Shown here: in pieces, positions 43,001 to 52,441 of the stretch | Numbering within the stretch: the first letter of the stretch is position 1 | Layout of the letters: every line of letters starts with the position of its first letter | Origin: Rufibacter sediminis | GTDB lineage: Bacteria; Bacteroidota; Bacteroidia; Cytophagales; Hymenobacteraceae | Reading direction: 5' to 3' | Length of the DNA: 64,000 bases | NCBI RefSeq assembly: GCF_014269285.1 | Contig: NZ_JACOAF010000022.1 | Span: 186,001-250,000, forward strand | Notes under the pieces: model-generated | Told to the model about the DNA's origin: nothing | Database searches by the model: none | What the model saw: the letters and a program-made list of their open reading frames with translations, nothing else | Position numbers and translations under genes: made by a program

Positions 43001-46000
43001 TTAATCACGAAGAATAGTGAGGGCTCCTTTTGCGGGAGAAATGCCTGAACCTAAGTCAATCACATAGTAGTACACGCCTTGTGCTAACGGCGAGCCATTG
43101 TAAGTCCCGTTCCAATCATTCGCATAGTTCTCTGTCTCGTACACAACTCTACCAGCAGTGTCAAAGACCCTTAACTTGCTGCCTGGATAGGTATTAATGT
43201 TCCAGATTACCCAAACATCGTTCTTCCCATCACCATTAGGAGTTAGAATATTGTTGGCCTGTAATTTCACGCCACCCTCTACCTGCACGGTAAACTGAGC
43301 TTCCCTGGTACAACCTTCAGCAGTGCTGGCAGTTACTTTGTAAACGTATCCCTGAGTTGGCTTAATAGAGAGCACATTGCTGTTCTGTCCGCTGATAATG
43401 CCCGGACCGTCTGCCCAGGTGTAAGTGTAGCCTTCCTCGCCGGTCACTGTCAACTGGATGGTTTCCCCTCTTGGTACTTTTTCATTGCGGTTAGCAGCAA
43501 TGCTCATGTTTAACTCATAAGAAGTAATCTTGAAGGTTCTGGTGAAGGTGTCGGTACCATTATTCAAGGTGCCACCGTCGTCTTTCACAGTCACGGTCAC
43601 TGTAGCTTCTCCGGGCTGTCCTTTTACCAACTTGTATTTAAGAGTGGCTTTTCCATTTTCCACTTTGCTTACAGATAACTCACTGAAGAGGGCGCTTCTG
43701 TTGGTGGTAACGGAGAGGCTCAGCTGCTGGCCTGGCTCAGATGCTAACCCCTCTAATGGAAGGGTATAGGCATCTACCACATTACAACTTTTCTGATCAG
43801 CGATTGCAGCCAAAGTAGGCGCTTGGTTTGAACCACTGGTAATTGTTTCTGCCACGGAAGAATAAGGGGCATTGATTCCAGATGATTGACTGTACTCATT
43901 GATTGGCCTTATTCTGTAGTAATAACGAGTGGCTAATTGAAGCCTTTCGTCTGTATAGGTGGTTACGTCAGCGGCAACAGTTTGGAGCAAGGCATAAGAG
44001 GTTCCGTTCGTAGACCGCTCAATCTGAAATTCGGTCTCGTTTTCTGACTTATCAACCCAATCCAACTTCACCTGGTTTTCTGACAAGGTAGTAGCCACCA
44101 GATTTTCGGCTGGCAAGGGCAGTCTTTCATCGTACAAAGTGGTTCCACTTATGATAGGTGAAAAGATAGAATTACCCGATGCACTTATTGCTTTTACCCG
44201 ATACTGGTAAGTGGCTAGCACACCCAAATTGGTATCAGTATAAGTGGTAGTACCAGCAGTAACTGAATTCAATCTAGTGAAAGTGGCTCCGTCTGTTGAT
44301 CGCCAGATTTCATACTCTGTTTCGTTGGCCACATCGCTCCAACTGAGGGTAAGTGTACTTTCCGTTGGGTTCGTAATATTAAAATTACTAGGTACAGCTG
44401 GCGCATTCTGGGGAATTCCCCAAATTTGCCATTCTGACATCTGGGTACCACTAGAACCATTATTAGCAGTAACATCTAATTTGAAATACTCATACGTCTC
44501 ATTGTTTTTGAAGGAAAACGCATTTTCCTGAAATCGCCCTGTAAAAACTTGATTTTTGCGCGTGTCAAGAACGGTCCAGGTTGTTCCATCTTTTGATCCT
44601 TGAAAAGTCCAGTCTTTTGGATCTCTGTCAGGGAAATCATTTGCTGAAACAATCACGTATTTTGTAACAATTGCATTAGAAGCAGTGGATTTGTATTGTG
44701 CCCAAAACACCTTTGCAGGCGCTAAGTATTTTGTTGCAGAACTATTATCTATGAAAAAAGAAGAACCTTCTCTCTCAGGATTGCCGTTATCTACAGAAAC
44801 AGTCAGCTTGCCTCCATTATCAGTTAAATCCACCATAGCACCACTATAATTTAGCGTTCTGGTGCTACTCACGACAGAATAGCTAGAATTTAGCTCTGCT
44901 CCTATGGTTCTGACCCGATAGTAGTATTTGGTGTTTTGCGTTAAGTTTCTATCAAAGAATACTTTTGTGTTTGCGGTTACAGTGGCTATTTTGGCAAAAT
45001 TAGTCCCATCTAAAGAGCGCTCGACTTCGAATCCTGTTTCGTTTACACTAAAATCAGTCCAGGTCAGATGAACTTCATCACCAGCCGTACTAAATGCAGT
45101 CAATGCTGACGGTGCTACAATTGCATCTCCCTCAAAGAGCCGCCACTCGGCCAGCTGGAAAGTGCCACCACTTTTAATGGCACTTATATTTAACCGATAA
45201 TAGGCGTAAGCAGTGTTATTGGCAATTGTATATGCTTTGGTTTGAAAGCGTTCAGTAAACATTTCTCCGGTACGGGTGTCTAATACCGTCCAGTCAGTTC
45301 CGTTTTGTGAGCCCTCTAGTTTCCAGTCTTTAGGGTCTCTATTTGGATCATCGTTAGCTGAGATTAGTATATATGTTCCCACTGTGGCGGGTGCGGTTAA
45401 CTGTAAGCGCATCCATTGTTCGCCTGGCCAATTCGATAGAAACTTTGAGCCAGAATTGTTGTCAATTACTTTGGGAGACCCCTCATCGGCTGTCTGGCCT
45501 CTATCGTTTTCCTTAAATACAGTCAGAACACCACCTCTGGCGGTAATATCAGGATTTTGAACCGCCTCAAAGAGCCGCCATTCGGCCAGTTGGAAAGTGC
45601 CAGCTCCATTCAGAGCCGAGATGTTCAGGCGGTAGTACGTGTAAGGAGTCGTATTACCTATATGGTAGGTTTTTGTTTGGAAGCGCTCCGAAAATGTCTC
45701 GCCTGTACGTGAATCAAGTTCTATCCAGGTTGTCCCATTGTTAGATCCTTCCAATTTCCAATTCTTCGGATCACGTTCTGGGGCATCATCTGCAGAAACG
45801 AGGGTGTAAGTTCCAACTGCAGCTGGTTCTGTTAGTTGGTACTGTAACCACTGGGCATCTGGCCAGTGCGACAAAAACTTTGTGCCTGCATCATTATCAA
45901 TGACACTGGGAGATCCTTCCTTGACATCTTTCCCCCCATCATTCTCTCTAAATACCGTCAGAATCCCCCCTTTTGCCGTGAGGTCATCCTGTGCGGTGGC

Positions 46001-46069
46001 TTTATTGATAACGCTGAATGTAAACAGCGCACAAAGTGCCACCCTCACAATTTGTAATAATTGTTTCAT
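43001..46069 (-). CDS. Large surface protein: three discoidin-like and several Fn3 domains, T9SS type B sorting tail
   Basis: 1022 residues with signal peptide (to about 26, NKATAQ). Domain order as read: F5/8C discoidin-like 1 (about 30-165), discoidin-like 2 (172-312), Fn3 (316-400), discoidin-like 3 (408-545), Fn3 (550-640), Fn3 (648-745), a cadherin-like beta domain (750-850), a PKD-like domain (855-935) and a type B (gliding-motility-type) C-terminal signal (940-1022; ILTPNGDGKNDVWVIWNI, GVYYYVIDLG). The first two discoidin copies are near repeats (DPKNWKLEGSNNGTTW, DPKDWKLEGSQNGTDW). No catalytic motif is seen. It probably binds glycan at the cell surface, taking the place of the missing SusE/F-like lipoprotein, held by the adjacent PorP/SprF protein. 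Confidence 0.88.
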   Translation of the reverse strand: MKQLLQIVRVALCALFTFSVINKATAQDDLTAKGGILTVFRENDGGKDVKEGSPSVIDNDAGTKFLSHWPDAQWLQYQLTEPAAVGTYTLVSADDAPERDPKNWKLEGSNNGTTWIELDSRTGETFSERFQTKTYHIGNTTPYTYYRLNISALNGAGTFQLAEWRLFEAVQNPDITARGGVLTVFKENDRGQTADEGSPKVIDNNSGSKFLSNWPGEQWMRLQLTAPATVGTYILISANDDPNRDPKDWKLEGSQNGTDWTVLDTRTGEMFTERFQTKAYTIANNTAYAYYRLNISAIKSGGTFQLAEWRLFEGDAIVAPSALTAFSTAGDEVHLTWTDFSVNETGFEVERSLDGTNFAKIATVTANTKVFFDRNLTQNTKYYYRVRTIGAELNSSYSVVSSTRTLNYSGAMVDLTDNGGKLTVSVDNGNPEREGSSFFIDNSSATKYLAPAKVFWAQYKSTASNAIVTKYVIVSANDFPDRDPKDWTFQGSKDGTTWTVLDTRKNQVFTGRFQENAFSFKNNETYEYFKLDVTANNGSSGTQMSEWQIWGIPQNAPAVPSNFNITNPTESTLTLSWSDVANETEYEIWRSTDGATFTRLNSVTAGTTTYTDTNLGVLATYQYRVKAISASGNSIFSPIISGTTLYDERLPLPAENLVATTLSENQVKLDWVDKSENETEFQIERSTNGTSYALLQTVAADVTTYTDERLQLATRYYYRIRPINEYSQSSGINAPYSSVAETITSGSNQAPTLAAIADQKSCNVVDAYTLPLEGLASEPGQQLSLSVTTNRSALFSELSVSKVENGKATLKYKLVKGQPGEATVTVTVKDDGGTLNNGTDTFTRTFKITSYELNMSIAANRNEKVPRGETIQLTVTGEEGYTYTWADGPGIISGQNSNVLSIKPTQGYVYKVTASTAEGCTREAQFTVQVEGGVKLQANNILTPNGDGKNDVWVIWNINTYPGSKLRVFDTAGRVVYETENYANDWNGTYNGSPLAQGVYYYVIDLGSGISPAKGALTILRD

Positions 46070-46180
46070 ATATGATTTTTTAAGGATATATGGAAAATCT
46101 AAATATTCTTTTAGAATCCTTTTGAGTTGAGGTGTGGCTAAGTTCAGGTAGGCAGTTCCTGCCTGAACCTAGCCAGTTCA

Positions 46181-48004
46181 TTACCATCCGGTATTTTGCA
46201 CCAGTAATTGGTTAATGTTCATCTCACTCTGAGGAATAGGCCACAGATAATGCCGCTTGGTAAAAACCCTAACTTCAAAAGGTATTTTGTTATAGAAGTT
46301 GTTTATGTCCGGAGCAGAAATATCCAAAGCATAAGTAGGTCCGTTGAAAGCCGTTTCAGCAATTTTCCATCTTCTAGCGTCAAAATACCTTACGCTTTCA
46401 AAGGCTAGCTCTACTCTGCGTTCTTTCCTGATGGCTTCCCTTACCGCAGACTGGCCACTAGGTGCCTCTAGCTCAGTTGAACCATATTCAGGGATGCCAG
46501 CCCGGTTCCTGATGAGATTGACGTAGGTTAAAATATCTGGGTGGCCTGGACTATATTCATTTAGTGCTTCAGCATAGTTCAGGTAAATTTCTGCCAAGCG
46601 TAGCATCACATAAGATCTGTCGTTATTGCGCCAGTCACCAAGGTTCATGTTCTTTCTCACAATGTAACCGGTAGGAGTATAATCGTTTCCGCCCCCAGAA
46701 TTCTTACCAGAATTGCCGTTAAACCACGTCCTGGTTACTATGTTCCCGGCATTTCTATTTAGCCACAAGCTATTATCATAGGTGATACCCACATAAAAGC
46801 GTGGCTCTCTATTTACCCATTGGTTATAGACTTGTCTAGCCTCTATGTCATTTGGAGCCCTGAAGTTTGTAAAACCAGAGGCCATATAGCCTGATCTTGG
46901 ATCATCAATGGACCTTCCATTTGCTGTAAAGTAAGCATCCACAATGTGCTGGGTAGGCCCTAGCGCTCCGCCACCCTTTGCTTCTGCTTGAGCTCCGGCA
47001 TGGAAAGGTGTCATTTCATACTGCCTGGGGTTAATACTCGCACTTACTCTTGCAAAAATGACCTCCTTGTTCCAATCATCAAGGAGTACATCACGGGTAG
47101 ACAGATATGGGTCAAACTGGCCTTGCGCATTATTTTTCCGGTATAAATCATAAGTACCAGGAACGTATGCATCAATAAATGCTTTGGCGGCATCAGCGGC
47201 CAACTTCCATTTGTTCACATCATACTGCTGGTTAATCAATTGTTTACCGTCTTTGTTAACCAAAGATGCATAATCAGCATTGCCGTTGAACAATGGACTA
47301 GCTGCGTACAATAACACCAGAGATTTGATTGCCTGTACATAGGACTTGGTCATGCGTCCATAATTTTGCTCAGTAGCAACATCTGGAAGATCTGCGGCGG
47401 CTGCATTAAGTTCCTCCAGCACATAGGCTACACACTCATCATAGGTATTTCTTGGTTTTTTCAATACGTCTGAGGGAGCATCTACCGGAATTGATTCATT
47501 TCCTACTAACACTACTGGTCCATACAACCGCATCAGGTAATAGTAGTAAAGACCTCTTAACGCTCTGGCTTCAGCTTTGTATCGCTTCACCAGCGCTCCA
47601 TCTGCTCCACAATCTGTACATTGGTCTGCATTTTCTATAAACACGTTGGCTCTTCTAATGCCTCTGTAAAAATTAGACCAGATGGAATTAACAAACCCAG
47701 AAGTAGGGTCCCATGCCCCAATGTTGACAGCATTACTTCCCACTCCTCCCCAGACATATTCAGCCTCATCAGAAGCGGCAAGCCAAGGACCTACGTTCCC
47801 GTCTCCACCTAATCCTCTCTGGCTTACATCATCCGGAATCTGAGAGTACACATTGGCTAAATACTGCTCAAGTGTATTTCTATTCCTAAAAGTAGACTCC
47901 AGCGTTAAACGGTCATCTGGCACCTGATCCAGAAAATCATCGTTACACGAGAAATTCAGGCCTGTAAGCAAGCCTACAAGTATGATTGATTTTATCTTCT
48001 TCAT
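46181..48004 (-). CDS. SusD/RagB-type glycan-binding lipoprotein (alpha-mannan locus)
   Basis: 607 residues. Lipobox in LTGLNFSCNDDFLDQVP. SusD features: TLEQYLANVYSQIPDDV, RRANVFIENADQCTDCG, AEARALRGLYYYYLMRLYGPVVLV, LRLAEIYLNYAEALNEY, IRKERRVELAFESVRYFDARRW, and YLWPIPQSEMNIN near the end. An unusual CTDCG pair of cysteines is present in the mature protein. It forms the lid of the SusC encoded 11 bp upstream and should bind manno-oligosaccharides at the surface. It is longer than the SusD of the beta-glucan locus and only distantly similar. Start ATG and signal peptide agree. Confidence 0.95.
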   Translation of the reverse strand: MKKIKSIILVGLLTGLNFSCNDDFLDQVPDDRLTLESTFRNRNTLEQYLANVYSQIPDDVSQRGLGGDGNVGPWLAASDEAEYVWGGVGSNAVNIGAWDPTSGFVNSIWSNFYRGIRRANVFIENADQCTDCGADGALVKRYKAEARALRGLYYYYLMRLYGPVVLVGNESIPVDAPSDVLKKPRNTYDECVAYVLEELNAAAADLPDVATEQNYGRMTKSYVQAIKSLVLLYAASPLFNGNADYASLVNKDGKQLINQQYDVNKWKLAADAAKAFIDAYVPGTYDLYRKNNAQGQFDPYLSTRDVLLDDWNKEVIFARVSASINPRQYEMTPFHAGAQAEAKGGGALGPTQHIVDAYFTANGRSIDDPRSGYMASGFTNFRAPNDIEARQVYNQWVNREPRFYVGITYDNSLWLNRNAGNIVTRTWFNGNSGKNSGGGNDYTPTGYIVRKNMNLGDWRNNDRSYVMLRLAEIYLNYAEALNEYSPGHPDILTYVNLIRNRAGIPEYGSTELEAPSGQSAVREAIRKERRVELAFESVRYFDARRWKIAETAFNGPTYALDISAPDINNFYNKIPFEVRVFTKRHYLWPIPQSEMNINQLLVQNTGW

Positions 48005-48015
48005 TTTTCAGGAAA

Positions 48016-51000
48016 TTAGAATTGGAGATTAAAGCCTAAGGAATAGACTGAAATGTTAGGATATCTTGCCCCGTTTCTGGTAAGCAACTCAGGATCCCAT
48101 AATTTGAAATTGCTGAAGGTTAGCAGGTTTACCCCTCTCAGGTAAACCCGAGCGTTTCCTATTCCTATCTTACCGGAGATGGCACTTGGAATAGTGTACC
48201 CAATCTCAGCAGTTTTCAACCGCAGGAAATCTATGTCTTTCACCCACCAGCTGCTGAACTGATTGTTATTACTGCTTCCAATGGCTCCAGAGCCGTAGGA
48301 TAATCTTGGGTAAAAAGCGTTTGGATTGGGGTTCTCTTCCGTCCAGCGGTCTAAGGCTATCTCATACAGGTTTTCTCCACCTCCGTCTCCGCTGAATGCT
48401 CTGATGCTGCGTCCATCCAGCACAATATCTGCCTCTGCCTGACCTTGGAAGAAAAAACTAACGTCCAATCCTTTATACCCCAGGCTTGTTCCAAAACCAT
48501 AGGTTAGTGCAGGCACATCCCCTTGTCCAATCTGAGAGATATCATTGGCATCAATGCGGCCATCACCATTTAAATCTTTAAATCTGATGTCACCGGGCTG
48601 AATTCTACCAAACTGCACCGGATACTGATCTCCATCTGCAGGCGTGATAAATCCATCGCCGTTCACGTCATCCTCAAAGCCGTAAAGCCCCTCAGCGGTA
48701 TAACCCCAATTGGCTAACAGAGGAGCGCCTCTTCTTTCTAACCAAGGATAAAGTTGGGCTGGCTGGTCATTCTCTATAATTTTATTTCTGTTGTAAGAGA
48801 AGGTACCTCTGAAGCCCATAGAGAAATCACCTATATTTTTATCGTAAGTGATAGTACCATCAAACCCTTTATTCTCTACAATCCCTAAGTTACCAGACGG
48901 AATTGAGGTAAGCCCAACATAGGCAGGCACATCACCTCTTGTAACAAAAGCTCCTTCTCTGCGGTCTTTGAACACATCAAAAATAATTCCTAGGCTGCTA
49001 TTGAAAGCATTGATTTCAATACCTATGTCTTGTTTACGGGCTTCAACCCAAGTAACTGCCACGCCATACGTTTGCTCAAGTATACCCCTAACCCCTGCTC
49101 TGTTTCTACCAAAAGTATACCCTCTTATGTTATTGTCAGTAACATTTCCTAAAAAGGCAAACCTACCTGCTCCAGAATCAGAGCCTACTTTACCGTCTGT
49201 GTATCTTAGCTTTAAGAAATTGATGGTATTGGACAAGGGCTCAAAGAATTTCTCATTTGACATCACCCAACCTACCCCAAAGGCAGGGAAGAAGCCGTAT
49301 CTGTTTGCTGGGTCAAAGTTTTCAGAACCATTGTACCCTATATTGACCTCAGCAAAGTATCTGTCATCAAAAGAATAGGTAGCACGAGTGGCAATCCCTT
49401 CATTTCTGTAGGGAATTGATGCCGTAAAGTCTCCGGCAAAAGCGTCTGAATAATCTGATCGGTTCCCTAAAATAAGGCCGCTAACCCGGTGCTTGCCAAA
49501 AGCTCTGTCATAGTTCAAGGCTCCTTCCATGTAGAACCTTCTATTTCCTCCGTTCTCCCGACCATAAGACAGGAAATTCTGACCTGAGAAGGTTGGCGCA
49601 GTTCCCAAGTTCAACGTTCCGTCTGGGTTTCTTGGGTTTGCGGGATCTACAATCCAGGTGTCTTCCCTCTTGCTTCTTCTAATAAAATGCTGATTAAAAG
49701 CATCAAAGGCGAACATGGCGGTGGCAGAGAGCCCTTCAGTGACACCGTCCAATTTCTGCGTTAGCCTTAAGTTAGAGAAAAGCTGGTTCTTGTTTTCGTT
49801 CTGATATCCCCTAAGTGCTGCATCAGCATATGGATTTCGAGATCCTCCATTAGAGCTTCTGCCTGGCACCAGCCCGCCTGGGTACATAACAGGATATTCA
49901 ATTGGGCTAATTTCCAGTGCTGCACTATAAATGGTAGCGGCATTCTCTGCGGGGTAATTTCCGGTAGCAATGTATCCCTGAATTCCTAAGTCTACTTTGG
50001 TAGACTTTGTCAGGTCCAGCGTTACGTTAGAAGTAACATTGTAGCGGGTAAACCTTGTGGTAGCGTTGTATTGCGCGATAGCATCTGTATTGAACAAACC
50101 TGTTTCATCATAATACCCAAGGGAAACATAATATCTTGCTTGCGGAGAGCCGCCGCTCACATTTAAGTTTGCATTACGGTTGCGGCCATATTTCTCAAAC
50201 ACCTCATTTAGCCAGTTTACATTTGGGTAAACAAATGGATCTTCGCCACTGGCAGTTCTATCAATAACTTCCTGGCTGTATCTAGGGGTTGGAATACTTC
50301 CGCCCTGCTCACGTCTGGTATAGATTGCCTCATTGGTGAGTTTCATGTAATCTATCCCGTTGATTAGTTCAGGAACCTTGGTGAATTGGGTGATGCCTTG
50401 ATTGTAATCAAAGGTTACCCGTGGCTTTCCTTCTTCCCCCCTCTTGGTCATAATCAGGATTACCCCGTTTGCTCCTCTCACCCCGTACACCGCCGTGGCA
50501 GAAGCATCTTTCAAAATGGTGAAGGACTCAACGTCTTGCGGGTCAATGTTATTCATGGAGCGTTCTACCCCATCTACCAACACCAGCGGAGCACTTGAAC
50601 CACTCAGAGAGGCAATCCCCCTGATCCAGATGTCTGCACCATCATAACCAGGTTGTCCCGAGCGCTGCACGCCCGTAACGCCCGCTACCCGACCGGCTAA
50701 CATGGTGCTGATATTGGCAACTGGCTGATCCAACTCTTTCACCGAGACAGAAGCTTGAGCACCCACGTTACTTATTTTACGCTGGGTACCATAAGCAACC
50801 ACCACTACCTCATCTACTTTGGTCTGATCTTCTTCTAAGGCTATGTTCAGGGAAGCTCTTCCATTAATAGTTACCTCCTGAGGAAGATAACCCAGATAAG
50901 ACACTACTAAAGTGCTATTGCCATCAGGGGCATTCAGGGTGTAATTTCCATTCACATCAGTGATTGTCCCTAAAGAGGTACCCTTCACGCTGACGGAGGC

Positions 51001-51255
51001 ACCGATCAGGGCATCACCCTTTTTATCGGTCACCTTCCCCTTCACCTGGAATTCAAAGGCAGACGCCGCTTTAATGGACCGCTTAGCCTTGACAGGGTGG
51101 CCGGAAGATTTATGAGGGCTTTTTCCGCCACCCGCTAAGGAAGGAACCGCACTTGTCACAAGGCAGAACCCTGCCAGAAAAACCTTAAGCCAAAGCGTAC
51201 GGCTCCTCTTTGTATAATGACCGAGCAGGAATTTAAGTGGTAAATCTCGTTTCAT
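48016..51255 (-). CDS. SusC/RagA-type TonB-dependent transporter (alpha-mannan locus)
   Basis: 1079 residues. A long N-terminus with a basic start, hydrophobic core (LWLKVFLAGFCLVTSAVPSLA) and a Lys/Ser-rich linker leads to a carboxypeptidase-regulatory-like domain (about 68-150; VKGKVTDKKGDALIGASVS). The plug starts at VDEVVVVAYGTQRK and contains IRGIASLSGSSAPLVLVDGV and GVRGANGVILIMTKRG. The barrel ends in the aromatic strand ISVYSLGFNLQF. It imports glycans with the SusD encoded next. It is the promoter-proximal gene of a minus-strand array that reaches at least 24.4 kb; operator-like palindromes lie 120-370 bp upstream. Mannan specificity is inferred from neighbouring GH76, GH92 and GH125 genes. 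Confidence 0.95.
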   Translation of the reverse strand: MKRDLPLKFLLGHYTKRSRTLWLKVFLAGFCLVTSAVPSLAGGGKSPHKSSGHPVKAKRSIKAASAFEFQVKGKVTDKKGDALIGASVSVKGTSLGTITDVNGNYTLNAPDGNSTLVVSYLGYLPQEVTINGRASLNIALEEDQTKVDEVVVVAYGTQRKISNVGAQASVSVKELDQPVANISTMLAGRVAGVTGVQRSGQPGYDGADIWIRGIASLSGSSAPLVLVDGVERSMNNIDPQDVESFTILKDASATAVYGVRGANGVILIMTKRGEEGKPRVTFDYNQGITQFTKVPELINGIDYMKLTNEAIYTRREQGGSIPTPRYSQEVIDRTASGEDPFVYPNVNWLNEVFEKYGRNRNANLNVSGGSPQARYYVSLGYYDETGLFNTDAIAQYNATTRFTRYNVTSNVTLDLTKSTKVDLGIQGYIATGNYPAENAATIYSAALEISPIEYPVMYPGGLVPGRSSNGGSRNPYADAALRGYQNENKNQLFSNLRLTQKLDGVTEGLSATAMFAFDAFNQHFIRRSKREDTWIVDPANPRNPDGTLNLGTAPTFSGQNFLSYGRENGGNRRFYMEGALNYDRAFGKHRVSGLILGNRSDYSDAFAGDFTASIPYRNEGIATRATYSFDDRYFAEVNIGYNGSENFDPANRYGFFPAFGVGWVMSNEKFFEPLSNTINFLKLRYTDGKVGSDSGAGRFAFLGNVTDNNIRGYTFGRNRAGVRGILEQTYGVAVTWVEARKQDIGIEINAFNSSLGIIFDVFKDRREGAFVTRGDVPAYVGLTSIPSGNLGIVENKGFDGTITYDKNIGDFSMGFRGTFSYNRNKIIENDQPAQLYPWLERRGAPLLANWGYTAEGLYGFEDDVNGDGFITPADGDQYPVQFGRIQPGDIRFKDLNGDGRIDANDISQIGQGDVPALTYGFGTSLGYKGLDVSFFFQGQAEADIVLDGRSIRAFSGDGGGENLYEIALDRWTEENPNPNAFYPRLSYGSGAIGSSNNNQFSSWWVKDIDFLRLKTAEIGYTIPSAISGKIGIGNARVYLRGVNLLTFSNFKLWDPELLTRNGARYPNISVYSLGFNLQF

Positions 51256-51377
51256 ATGATCCTTTTTAGTTTGAGTATAGCTGATAGAAAGTTTGGCTTA
51301 GTAGAAATAGCTCAAAGGCACCTCCCAATTGTCCCTCTCACCTTCCAGAGGAATATTGTCATAAGTAGAACCTATTC

Positions 51378-51395
51378 TAGTAAATCGTTTTAGCA
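51378..51395. promoter_or_regulatory. Candidate LacI-type operator, susC-proximal
   Basis: TAGTAAATCGTTTTAGCA matches 15 of 18 positions of the perfect palindrome at 51610, with the central CG conserved as in LacI-family sites. It lies about 125 bp before the susC ATG. Confidence 0.5.
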
Positions 51396-51609
51396 AATTG
51401 AAATAATTCACTTTTCATATCTTAAAATTTATCTATTCAGAATTGTGATGACTGATAAAACCAAATCCTTCTTTTCTATAGTGATTATTGTATAATTCAT
51501 CCAACTCTTGCCAATCAAACTGATTGACAGCCAAGGCAAGCAGTTTTAAACGAGCTCTTTGTTCATTTCCGCATCTATGAAGATCTATTTGACAACTTCG
51601 CTATACAAG

Positions 51610-51627
51610 TGCTAAAACGTTTTAGCA
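51610..51627. promoter_or_regulatory. Candidate LacI-type operator: perfect 18-bp palindrome
   Basis: TGCTAAAACGTTTTAGCA is an exact palindrome with a central CG, the typical architecture for LacI/PurR-family operators. It lies in the gap between the mannan susC and the divergent LacI gene, about 230 bp from the first operator. Confidence 0.65.
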
Positions 51628-52325
51628 AAATGTGATAAATAAAGAGCTTTGATTTAAGCATTATGGAATTATAAAACAAAAGCGATACTTGTGGTAAAAT
51701 CCCCCAGAATAGCTCTGTGGTTAAAGTAAGAAAAGGATGCAGAAGACTATTTGTATAACAGATCAACCACTCCCCAATTTGTTAGGCAAAATATATCTGA
51801 ACCTGTAATTCTTGTTTGCCTAGAAGCATGTCAATATAAAGAAGAGAATCAATTTTGGCAATCAGAACACCTATGACATTCCCTTCATTAACATTATGAT
51901 AAAATAACAAACATAAAATTAAAAAAGCAAGAACGTGCTACGAAATTATTTTTACAGTTGTTGCAAGAGTGTTAATTTAGAGAGTTGTTCATAAGAGATA
52001 CCTTACTATATGATGTCCAAGAGCCACCTCCTCTCTTTTATTATCATGTAAAGAATTCTTAGCCAGAACAGGTAATCCACTTTTTCTTTCAAATCCTCTT
52101 CGTTAAGCAAGCGCAGCACTTAGGCCGGTAATAGGCAACTTGTACTAAACTTAACTAGTAATCTAATTCTATGGCTTTCGCTTGCCCTCTTTCTATATTC
52201 TTTTGAAGGCATTCTGTTTCTCTGCCATTTTCTTAAAAGAAGGCTTAAAAGGCAACCACATTCACCTCCCGGTTGAGAATCAGCCCCCCTTTACTCCGCT
52301 TCACAATAGAACACTAGACCTCCTT

Positions 52326-52356
52326 TTGATTTCTTTCACCCGTAGGAGTAGTTTTG
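52326..52356 (+). promoter_or_regulatory. Bacteroidota-type promoter of the LacI gene
   Basis: TTG at 52326-52328 and TAGTTTTG at 52349-52356 are exactly 20 bases apart. The ATG of the LacI gene is 85 bases further on. Confidence 0.7.
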
Positions 52357-52441
52357 CCTTTAAACTAGTAGCTTTAAACCTGGATTTGGCATCTCCCCTA
52401 TTGCCTTCCTCCTTTGCTTACCCTTAACTTTTGAAAACAGG

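Larger units (their letters stand above)
51256..52441. other. 1.2-kb AT-rich intergenic region between susC and the LacI gene
   Basis: It holds two operator-like palindromes (51378-51395 and 51610-51627) and, at its right end, the LacI gene promoter. The middle (51640-52320) is strongly AT-rich with no hairpin, repeat or reading frame I would support. CAAACATA at 51908-51915 is a -7-like box on the minus strand but has no partner at -33. The susC mRNA leader could therefore be long. Confidence 0.5.

Noticed and set aside
52182-52427. 81-codon plus-strand frame upstream of the LacI gene
   Set aside because: It contains the LacI promoter and a decayed repeat; residue make-up is not protein-like.
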